From Mesostigma viride (lineage: Eukaryota > Streptophyta > Mesostigmatophyceae > Mesostigmatales > Mesostigmataceae): a stretch of 64,000 nt of DNA. Below the pieces are notes generated by a model. The model was not told the DNA's origin and searched no databases. It was given only the letters and a program-made list of their open reading frames with translations. Location of the stretch: NCBI GenBank assembly GCA_009746045.1, contig RPFO01000667.1, forward strand, positions 7,069,046-7,133,045, written 5' to 3'. The position numbers and the translations under genes were made by a program. Shown piece after piece: positions 17,701-29,700 of the stretch (within the stretch, counting starts at the first letter, position 1; each line of letters opens with the position of its first letter).

Positions 17701-20700
17701 TGACCACCGAACCTAGGCTATAACAGCAATCTTGAACAAAAGCACAGTTTCCCATGACCACCGAACCTAGGCTATAACAGCAATCTTGAACAACAGCATA
17801 GTTTCCCATGACCACCGAACCTAGGCTATAACAGCAATCTTGAACAACAGCAACAGCACAGTTTCCCATGACCACCGAACCTAGGCTATGACAGCAATCT
17901 TGAACAAAAGCATAGTTTCCCATGACCACCGAACCTAGGCTATAACAGCAATCTTGAACAAAAGCATAGTTTCCCATGACCACCGAACCTAGGCTATAAC
18001 AGCAATCTTGAACAACAGCATAGTTTCCCATGACCACCGAACCTAGGCTATAACAGCAATCTTGAACAACAGCACAGTTTCCCATGACCACCGAACCTAG
18101 GCTATAACAGCAATCTTGAACAACAGCAACAGCACAGTTTCCCATGACCACCGAACCTAGGCTATAGCAGCAATCTTGAACAACAGCACAGTTTCCCATG
18201 ACCACCGAACCTGGGCTATAACAGCAATCTTGAACAACAGCATAGTTTCCCATGACCACCGAACCTGGGCTATAACAGCAATCTTGAACAACAGCATAGT
18301 TTCCCATGACCACCGAACCTAGGCTATAACAGCAATCTTGAACAAAAGCATTGTTTCCCATGACCACCGAACCTAGGCTATAACAGCAATCTTGAACAAC
18401 AGCATAGTTTCCCATGACCACCGAACCTAGGCTATAACAGCAATCTTGAACAACAGCATAGTTTCCCATGACCACCGAACCTAGGCTATGACAGCAATCT
18501 TGAACAACAGCACAGTTTCCCATGACCACCGAACCTGGGCTATAACAGCAATCTTGAACAACAGCACAGTTTCCCATGACCACCGAACCTGGGCTATGAC
18601 AGCAATCTTGAACAACAGCACAGTTTCCCATGACCACCGAACCTAGGCTATGACAGCAATCTTGAACAACAGCACAGTTTCCCATGACCACCGAACCTGG
18701 GCTATAACAGCAATCTTGAACAACAGCACAGTTTCCCATGACCACCGAACCTAGGCTATGACAGCAATCTTGAACAACAGCATAGTTTCCCATGACCACC
18801 GAACCTAGGCTGTGACAGCAATCTTGAACAACAGCACAGTTTCCCATGACCACCGAACCTAGGCTATAACAGCAATCTTGAACAACAGCATAGTTTCCCA
18901 TGACCACCGAACCTAGGCTATAACAGCAATCTTGAACAACAGCACAGTTTCCCATGACCACCGAACCTGGGCTATAACAGCAATCTTGAACAACAGCATA
19001 GTTTCCCATGACCACCGAACCTAGGCTGTGACAGCAATCTTGAACAACAGCACAGTTTCCCATGACCACCGAACCTAGGCTATAACAGCAATCTTGAACA
19101 ACAGCATAGTTTCCCATGACCACCGAACCTAGGCTATAACAGCAATCTTGAACAACAGCACAGTTTCCCATGACCACCGAACCTGGGCTATAACAGCAAT
19201 CTTGAACAACAGCAACAGCACAGTTTCCCATGACCACCGAACCTAGGCTATAACAGCAATCTTGAACAACAGCACAGTTTCCCATGACCACCGAACCTGG
19301 GCTATAACAGCAATCTTGAACAACAGCACAGTTTCCCATGACCACCGAACCTAGGCTATAACAGCCCTCTTGAACAAAAGCATAGTTTCCCATGACCACC
19401 GAACCTGGGCTATAACAGCAATCTTGAACAACAGCACAGTTTCCCATGACCACCGAACCTAGGCTATAACAGCCCTCTTGAACAAAAGCATAGTTCCCCA
19501 TGACCACCGAACCTGGGCTATAACAGCAATCTTGAACAACAGCACAGTTTCCCATGACCACCGAACCTGGGCTATAACAGCAATCTTGAACAACAGCAAC
19601 AGCACAGTTTCCCATGACCACCGAACCTGGGCTATAACAGCAATCTTGAACAACAGCAACAGCACAGTTTCCCATGACCACCGAACCTAGGCTATGACAG
19701 CAATCTTGAACAACAGCACAGTTTCCCATGACCACCGAACCTAGGCTATGACAGCAATCTTGAACAACAGCACAGTTTCCCATGACCACCGAACCTAGGC
19801 TATAACAGCAATCTTGAACAACAGCATAGTTTCCCATGACCACCGAACCTAGGCTATAACAGCAATCTTGAACAACAGCACAGTTTCCCATGACCACCGA
19901 ACCTGGGCTATAACAGCAATCTTGAACAACAGCAACAGCACAGTTTCCCATGACCACCGAACCTAGGCTATAACAGCAATCTTGAACAACAGCACAGTTT
20001 CCCATGACCACCGAACCTAGGCTATAACAGCAATCTTGAACAACAGCACAGTTTCCCATGACCACCGAACCTAGGCTATAACAGCAATCTTGAACAACAG
20101 CATAGTTTCCCATGACCACCGAACCTGGGCTATACCAGCAATCTTGAACAACAGCACAGTTTCCCATGACCACCGAACCTGGGCTATAACAGCAATCTTG
20201 AACAACAGCACAGTTTCCCATGACCACCGAACCTAGGCTATAACAGCAATCTTGAACAACAGCATAGTTTCCCATGACCACCGAACCTGAGCTATAGCAG
20301 CAATCTTGAACAACAGCACAGTTTCCCATGACCACCGAACCTGGGCTATAACAGCAATCTTGAACAACAGCACAGTTTCCCATGACCACCGAACCTGGGC
20401 TATGACAGCAATCTTGAACAACAGCACAGTTTCCCATGACCACCGAACCTAGGCTATGACAGCAATCTTGAACAACAGCACAGTTTCCCATGACCACCGA
20501 ACCTAGGCTATGACAGCAATCTTGAACAACAGCACAGTTTCCCATGACCACCGAACCTGGGCTATAACAGCAATCTTGAACAACAGCACAGTTTCCCATG
20601 ACCACCGAACCTAGGCTATGACAGCAATCTTGAACAACAGCATAGTTTCCCATGACCACCGAACCTGGGCTATGACAGCAATCTTGAACAACAGCACAGT

Positions 20701-23700
20701 TTCCCATGACCACCGAACCTAGGCTATGACAGCAATCTTGAACAACAGCACAGTTTCCCATGACCACCGAACCTGGGCTATAACAGCAATCTTGAACAAC
20801 AGCACAGTTTCCCATGACCACCGAACCTAGGCTGTGACAGCAATCTTGAACAACAGCACAGTTTCCCATGACCACCGAACCTAGGCTATAACAGCAATCT
20901 TGAACAACAGCATAGTTTCCCATGACCACCGAACCTAGGCTATAACAGCAATCTTGAACAACAGCACAGTTTCCCATGACCACCGAACCTGGGCTATAAC
21001 AGCAATCTTGAACAACAGCAACAGCACAGTTTCCCATGACCACCGAACCTAGGCTATAACAGCAATCTTGAACAACAGCACAGTTTCCCATGACCACCGA
21101 ACCTAGGCTATAACAGCAATCTTGAACAACAGCAACAGCACAGTTTCGCATGACCACCGAACCTAGGCTATAACAGCAATCTTGAACAACAGCATAGTTT
21201 CCCATGACCACCGAACCTGGGCTATAACAGCAATCTTGAACAACAGCACAGTTTCCCATGACCACCGAACCTGGGCTATAACAGCAATCTTGAACAACAG
21301 CACAGTTTCCCATGACCACCGAACCTAGGCTATAACAGCAATCTTGAACAACAGCATAGTTTCCCATGACCACCGAACCTGGGCTATAGCAGCAATCTTG
21401 AACAACAGCACAGTTTCCCATGACCACCGAACCTGGGCTATAACAGCAATCTTGAACAAAAGCATAGTTTCCCATGACCACCGAACCTAGGCTATAACAG
21501 CAATCTTGAACAACAGCACAGTTTCCCATGACCACCGAACCTGGGCTATGACAGCAATCTTGAACAACAGCATAGTTTCCCATGACCACCGAACCTAGGC
21601 TATAACAGCAATCTTGAACAACAGCACAGTTTCCCATGACCACCGAACCTGGGCTATAACAGCAATCTTGAACAACAGCACAGTTTCCCATGACCACCGA
21701 ACCTAGGCTATGACAGCAATCTTGAACAACAGCACAGTTTCCCATGACCACCGAACCTGGGCTATGACAGCAATCTTGAACAACAGCATAGTTTCCCATG
21801 GCAACCGAACCTGGGCTATAACAGCAATCTTGAACAACAGCACAGTTTCCCATGACCACCGAACCTGGGCTATAACAGCAATGTATTGGTAGTAAAATAC
21901 AACTCGCCTGTTAGCGGATCCTTGGGCTGGAGGCCTGGTGCCTGCATTCTCATATGCGCACTCTCACTGCGTTATGCACACACCGCTGCTGTCTACCTAC
22001 TGCTGCAGGTTGAGCCGTCCTTTGGCCCCATCAGTCCCGGGGATGCCCCAGACGAGCTCGTGGACCTACCGGCACATATGGTGAGCCATGCGATCTATCT
22101 CAAACATATACTTATATCTCTAATACGAGGGAGAGGACGAGGAGGAGGAGGAGGAGGAGGAGGACGAGGAGGAGGAGGAGGAGGAGGAGGAGGAGGAGGA
22201 GGAGGAGGAGGAGGAGGAGGAGGAGGAGGAGGAGGAGGAGGAGGAGGAGGAGGAGGAGGAGGAGGAGGAGGAGGAGGAGGAGGAGGAGGAGGAGGAGGAG
22301 GAGGAGGAGGAGGAGGAGGAGGAGGAGGAGGAGGAGGAGGAGGAGGAGGAGGAGGAGGAGGAGGAGGAGGAGGAGGAGGAGGAGGACGAGGAGGAGGAGG
22401 ACGAGGAGGAGGAGGACGAGGAGGAGGAGGAGGAGGAGGAGGAGGAGGAGGAGGAGGAGGAGGAGGAGGAGGAGGAGGAGGAGGAGGAGGAGGAGGAGGA
22501 GGAGGAGGAAGAGGAGGAGGAGGAGGAGGAGGAGATACATCCGTAATATCAGGAGACAGATCCTCTCTCTTTGGTGTCTGTGAGTGGTTGTCTGTATCTG
22601 GTCTAAATATAGTCAAGAGGAGCGCTCCCTTACGAGTGCAGCGTGGTACTAGAGACCAGCCGCGTATAGCAGCACGGAAGCATTCTATTCGTGCAGAAAC
22701 GCGGCAGTATTCCAATCCTACAATGTCATTTGAGCTTCTTCCCCTGATTTTTTAGCGTGTTTAGTGCTCCACCAAGGCAAGACCTGGCATAGTGGCCAAG
22801 AGATGCCCTCTGTTCATTAACTTCCAAAAGAACGTCATCTTTCCCTGCCGTCTGCCCATCCACCGCCATGTAGCGGGGGGAGCTGGCATTGCTACCACCA
22901 GAACCCCCCTCTTCCTAATATCCTCTTCCTCAACTTCCAACTGATCATCTCCCCTGCCACTTGCCCATCCACTGCCAATTATAGGGCGAGGCGGGCGTGT
23001 CCACCGACCGTTACCCCCTCTTCCTCGCGTGCGGCACCGGCCGGCTGGACATGGTGGCGCTGCTGGTTGCCCACGGGGCGTCCCTGACGACCGTGCCAGA
23101 TGTAAGCACTTTTCTAGTACCGGGTTCCGGCCAACACGTCATCATGAATGCTAGGCCTTGATGGGTATGCGTACGGAAGTCACGCAAGGGCTGGGCAAGG
23201 GCTGGGCTGTTAAGCGATTTAAGCAAGGGCTGGGCATCCCATTTGGGGATGGCGTTGAAAAACAGCAGGCAGCAGAATTAGCGAGGCGTATAGAGTAGAG
23301 TATGGAAACCTGGACCTTGACTTTGGGGCAATCACTACCACTAGGACCCGCTTTTTTCCCTTTGCCTGTGCTCCTTGAAAGAGTGTTGATTGCTCTTAAG
23401 AGTTTAGGCCACAATCATGGATCAAAACAACCTGTATTTCTGGCTGTACAATGCTTTGGGGGGCGAAGTCAACTGTAGCAAGAGTTAAGTACAAACTGTA
23501 GCCAGAGTTGAATAGCAAGCAAGCATGCTCCATGGTAGCGCTGGCCACGATGTAGTGCCTTCATGCTGGCTCTTGCTAAGGCCAACGCAAGGGGCACCAG
23601 TTAGTGTAAACATCAATAAGACAACCAGCGCAGGCCAGGAATATGGGGAAGTATGGGGAATTCGAATTATGAGAATATTTATACTAACTGCACTGCTTGA

Positions 23701-26700
23701 GGAAGCTTTGCCCTCGTGTGCTTTAGCCACACGTCCAGGCTGCATTTGTGGGCAAAGAATTCATGCACGTGTCGCCATTGCTTTACAATGCTTTGGGAAG
23801 GCAGTTGGAGTGCTTAGCAGCGTTCCTTGTCCACAGGTGGCAGAACGATTCCTACAGGCGTCACGGTAGCGGCCAGTAGACACATCATTGCAGAGGAAGC
23901 CTTGTGTTATAATTGCACAGGAGGCCCGTGCCAGTGCGTCCTGATTCCTGGCGTCCCCCTTCTGTTGCGAATCAGTCATCAGCGCGATGAAGGTGGCGTT
24001 GCATAGCTGTGGTGTTGGAGAACCGGTTGGGCTGAAGCAGAGGAAGAACACGGTTTTGAGTCCCTGGTAACGCGCTGGCGGATACCCTGCCTATGCGGTC
24101 TCATCCTGTCAAACATGGATTATGTGTCTTTACACGATCGCTCCATGCCCCACCACTTCTTGCTTCGCCAGTCTGGCCTGAACATCGTTCAAGATGCGGC
24201 GAGGCACGGCCACCTGAACATTGCGCGCTACCTGGTGGAGCAGGGGGCGGACCCGCACTACGTCACAAAGGTAGGGAGGGGGATGAGATCGGCACTCCTA
24301 TGTCGCGCAGGTCCTAGCGCAAAGGCGTCATGACAAGCCCGGTGAGGCCGTGTGCCTCTGGCCGCGTCCCTTGTGCCTGCACTCATCACCTGTGCTCCTC
24401 CTCCGTGGATTCCACTCAATCCCATTTTCCTCATTGAGGGGTTGTTGCAAGTGAGACCTTTCATACCCTGTGGGGGGCAAGACAGGGCACAGTGCCGTCT
24501 CTATTCTGAGCTTTCGCTTGTGATCTGGGAAGGAGTTGTGACATGACAAGCTTGAATCAGACAGGCTTTTTTCGTAACAATGCGTGCTCTGGTCGTGTGC
24601 TCTGATAATTGTCGGTCGTGTCATCCTTAACAATGCGTGCTCTGGTCGTGTGCTCTGATAATTGCCGGTCGTGTCATCCACTGTGATTCTAGTCATGAAT
24701 GGGCATCAGCATCGTGGGTGGGCATCAGGATCGTGGGCATCAGTATCATGGGTGGGCATCAGGATCGTGGGCATCAGCATCGTGGGTGGGCATCAGGATC
24801 GTGGGCATCAGCATCGTGGGTGGGCATCAGGATCGTGGGCATCAGCATCGTGGGTGGGCATCAGGATTGTGGGCATCAGCATCGTGGGTGGGCATCAGGA
24901 TCGTGGGCATCAGCATCGTGGGTGGGCATCAGGATTGTGGGCATCAGCATCGTGGGTGGGCATCAGGATCGTGGGCATCAGCATCGTGGGTGGGCATCAG
25001 GATCGTGGGCATCAGTATCATGGGTGGGCATCAGGATTGTGGGCATCAGTATCGTGGGTGGGCATCAGGATGGTGGGCATCAGGATCGTGGGCATCAGTA
25101 TCGTGGGTGGGCATCAGGATCGTGGGCATCAGCATCGTGGGTGGGCATCAGGATCGTGGGCATCAGCATCGTGGGTGGGCATCAGGATCGTGGGCATCAG
25201 TATTGTGGGTGGGCATCAGGATCGTGGGCATCAGTATCGTGGGTGGGCATCAGGATCGTGGGCATCAGCATCGTGGGTGGGCATCAGGATCGTGGGCATC
25301 AGCATCGTGGGTGGGCATCAGTATCGTGGGCATCAGTATCGTGGGTGGGCATCAGGATCGTGGGCATCAGTATCGTGGGTGGGCATCAGGATCGTGGGCA
25401 TCAGTATCGTGGGTGGGCATCAGGATTGTGGGCATCAGTATCGTGGGTGGGCATCAGGATTGTGGGCATCAGCATCGTGGGTGGGCATCAGGATCGTGGG
25501 CATCAGTATCATGGGTGGGCATCAGGATTGTGGGCATCAGTATCATGGGTGGGCATCAGTATCGTGGGCATCAGTATCGTGGGTGGGCATCAGGATCGTG
25601 GGCATCAGTATCGTGGGTGGGCATCAGGATTGTGGGCATCAGTATCATGGGTGGGCATCAGTATCGTGGGCATCAGTATCGTGGGTGGGCATCAGGATTG
25701 TGGGCATCAGTATCGTGGGTGGGCATCAGTATCGTGGGCATCAGTATCGTGGGTGGGCATCAGGATCGTGGGCATCAGTATTGTGGGTGGGCATCAGGAT
25801 CGTGGGCATCAGTATCGTGGGTGGGCATCAGGATTGTGGGCATCAGTATCGTGGGTGGGCATCAGGATTGTGGGCATCAGTATTGTGGGTGGGCATCAGG
25901 ATCGTGGGCATCAGTATCGTGGGTGGGCATCAGGATCGTGGGCATCAGTATCGTGGGTGGGCATCAGGATTGTGGGCATCAGTATCGTGGGTGGGCATCA
26001 GGATTGTGGGCATCAGTATCGTGGGTGGGCATCAGGATTGTGGGCATCAGTATTGTGGGTGGGCATCAGGATCGTGGGCATCAGCATCGTGGGTGGGCAT
26101 CAGGATCGTGGGCATCAGTATTGTGGGTGGGCATCAGGATTGTGGGCATCAGTATCGTGGCGTTGTTTTTCATCGTCATTGCTTCTTTTCAAGAAATGAC
26201 TTTTCGAGTGGGCCACTGCGTCATAAACCTTCCTGCTTCTAGTTCCACTCGTAGGCAAACAGCCTTGGCAGTTGGTCTATAGGGAGGTTTCATGCAGCCG
26301 CCGAATATCATGCCCGCCTCAGGACAGCATCTGGTGTGGTAGCGCACACAAGACGCTGGGATATCTTAGCATAGCCTCCATTCCTCTGCTTGTCTTTTTG
26401 CCAAAGCTTTTCGGGGGAGGGGCTGCATCGTTTTGTTTGATTCCTGAATCGAATCACACAGTCATGGAGATGCATTAGATTAACCCATTCCCACACAGTC
26501 ATGGAGATGCTACATTAGATTAACCCATTACGATGGCTCAGCCAGCCCAAAGTCGTAATCTGGTTTGGGTATAGTTTCAAGGCATGCGTCATAACGGTGT
26601 AGACGATACAACTGAACCAAAAAAACCTATTTATGTAAACTCTGCGACTACAATTGCTTAGACATTTATGCACACACCCTCCTGCAAACACCATGTGCTG

Positions 26701-29700
26701 GTTACTGGATCAGTCGGGCCGGACCGCCCTCCACCTGGCAGCCTATTCGGGAGACCAGCGACTGGTGGAGTACCTGGTGGACCTGGGGGTCAGCGTGCGC
26801 GCTAAGGACAAGGTGGGTGGCCCTGGCCTGTTTCTATTTTTTCTGCAATACTTGCTTCTAATACTTGCTTTTGTTTTCAACCTTTTATAGAATACTCAAG
26901 GTGCAAGGCTGCAGCCATGACCTGATGGAAACATCCCCAAACCCTAGTAGATTGGCCATTATTTAGATCCTTTATCCTTGCTATAGACTTTTTCCCCACC
27001 TTCCTGTACCCTCGCGCTCGCACACCCTACTACCCCAACCTCTGATCTCCAACCACACCCATGCACACCCTCTCAACCCTGCTCCAGTCTCTTTTCCCTC
27101 TTCTTTGGGGGGGGGGGGACCCTCCTTGGGTGGTTCAGCTCCTCACCTCCCCCGGCCCCATGTGTTTCCCTGCAGCCAGCATTCAACTTACTATTTTAAA
27201 AAAATTTATGCACTCTCATCTAACCCAGCGCCCAGGCCATGGATCGATGGGAAACACCTCCTCGTGCGCGCTTCTTGATGGATTACCGTCTCATTCATCA
27301 CGTTGTGGGCTTGTTCGCAACTTGCCCTGGATGGCGATGGACATCAATTAGTCCCAACCCCTTGCTTGCTTCGAATGCTCAGGACGGGGAGACCGCCCTC
27401 CCCATGGCTGCACACCTGTCACTTGTGTGCATGCCTTCCACTTGTGCTCAGGACGGGGACTGCCCTCCCCATGGTTGCATACCTTCCATTTGTGTGCATG
27501 CCTTCCACTTGCGCTCAGAATGGCGAGACCGCCCTCCACATGGCGGCCGCGGCAGGCAACCTGGTGGGCGTCAACTACCTCGCCGCATGTGGGCTCAACG
27601 TCCACGAGAAGGATAAGGTGGGTTTGTTGCTCTCACCTGCTATTATCAGCGAAGCCGAGGATACATCTGCTGTCTCCCGTGTGTTGTAACTTCCCATGTC
27701 ATTTGTTGCAAATTTCATTCCACTACCTGCATGTTTAGAATTGCAGAACTGCTATGTGATGCAGGATAGAAATAGCTTTGTAGTCCTGGCCACCCGAGTC
27801 ACGCAGCTTTCAGCTTGGCACAAGCAGCGTGAGACAGATTTGGAAACTTGGAACTGTCAGATTTTTTTCCTGTAGCAGCACAGGGCAGGAAAATCACAAA
27901 AGATGCAAGTTTGGGGGCTGAGTATGCCAACATTCTGAAGGCTGCTTACCTCCTTGATACCAACTTCCACATTTAGTGAAGTGCTATGATCTATTCAAGA
28001 GTCTCCGTGCCATAAATAACCTGCTCTTCATGACTTCACACACGAACGATGGACGCAGGATGGGGAGACGCCCCTCCACCTGGCGGCCTATTCGGGAAAC
28101 CTTGAGCTGGTGCAGTGGCTGATCCAGCGAGGGCTGGACCTCCTCGCCAGGGACAAGGTTGGGACTTGGGAGGAACAATGCCCTGGCTATCCGCTAGATG
28201 CAGCTGAGCACGCATTTGACGGAGACCAGCTTAACCGAATGCTTGTATCCGGCATTTCTCTCAGGGCGACTGTGCCACACTTTTTACAGCACGGTGTTGC
28301 GTGCAAGCCTATTTATTTAGTCCTGGTTCTTATGCATGTGTCCCTTATCTAGTCCTTGCATTTTGTACTGGTATTACTGATTCCCGGACGCTATGGGGCA
28401 TGATTTGTCAGCCCTTGTGCACTCTCACGCTGCGCATGCACATGCATCCATTGGAATTATCGAACTGGATCATGAAGGCCAGTACTCCATTGGAGCGCCG
28501 TTCGCTGCTAGGTAGCCTCATAGCTGACGGAGCTGATATACTCATACGTAGTTGATATATGAGTTGATGAATGGGTGGAGCTGATGGATGTAACAGTATC
28601 CAGTGTACGGGCATGTGTTGCTGGGATTTTTTAGTGGCGTGTGGCATGCCAGGACTGGGTAAGAGCAGCAGGCTCAACAAATGCTGCGTAACATGATGGC
28701 AATTTCCGCAGTACAGGATGGCTGATAGGCTGTTTATGTCATGAAACGATTGAACGCGGGCCCTATGTGTACATCTCATTTGCCATTCTTGTTACACTGG
28801 CGCTTACTCTACCAGAGTCTGAGCCAGGCTGCCACAGGCAGATGTTGGCTCGGATGCTAGCTGCGAGGTGGAACTTCCGGTGACACCCGCAAGCGTCCTT
28901 ATTACATAAACTAGTTTGATGACAAAAGAGCCTCCCATGTCACTGAGGCGCCTTATATATAAGGTAGAGTTCTCATGGGCTTGCCTATCAACCTATACGA
29001 CCTTTTTGTTGCTTATTTCCCCTAATTGTATTGGGGCCCCTTGCATCACACCATGTATTATGCAGTTTGGGCGTACCGCGCTCCTCCTTCCCCTAAATGT
29101 TTGGGGCCCCTTGCGTCACACCTTTTATTATTTATGCAGCTTGGGCGGACCGCGCTCTACCTGGCGGCGGCGACGGGGAACAAGGCGCTGGTCACGTACC
29201 TGGCGGTGACGGGCCTCAGCATCCACACCAAGGACAAGGTGATAGGAGGACGAGGTGCTAGGGAGGAGCAGGAAGGGGGTAGCCTGCGCTAATTGTGAAC
29301 TACTTCCATCAGGAAACATGTTGCATATCAATCTGCGATTTTGCTTTCCCTCCTGGCATTCCATGGCGATGTTTCTTATTTAGATAATAGTACTACTATT
29401 ATAGATGGGTATAGACAACTAGTCCTTTTGACTGGGCCTCTTGAGGCCGATACCACAGTAACCTCTAATTAAAGTCGGTTTTGTGAAGCAGTTAGCGGTA
29501 TTGAAATGCTTGCAACAGAGCAGTTGCGTAACCCTGCCATGCAGCCAGTGCAGCTCACGAGTCACGGCCTTACGCTAGCTAACTTCGTGACAGTTTCTGC
29601 TGTATATACTTGCCACGGTGGTCCCTGCATGGATCGACCCCTTCTCCATGCATGGTTGCAACAGCATGGGACGACGGCACTCCACGTGGCGGCGAATGCA

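Noticed and set aside
12931..21882. Three very long minus-strand open frames (507, 563 and 1819 codons) of an 18-residue Cys-rich repeat
   Set aside because: The unit lengths (54 and 60 bp) are multiples of three and the unit has no stop, so openness is automatic. The common variants mostly change amino acids, with no sign of synonymous preference, and the array lies in an intron of the plus-strand ankyrin gene.
12931..21882. CRISPR-like regular repeat array
   Set aside because: There are no unique spacers; the whole unit is repeated head to tail. The surrounding genes are eukaryotic.
22095..22755. Poly-Gly, poly-Pro and poly-Leu proteins
   Set aside because: Produced by the GGA microsatellite.
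24637..26282. Three overlapping frames of 520-527 codons
   Set aside because: Produced by the 34-bp minisatellite inside an intron.
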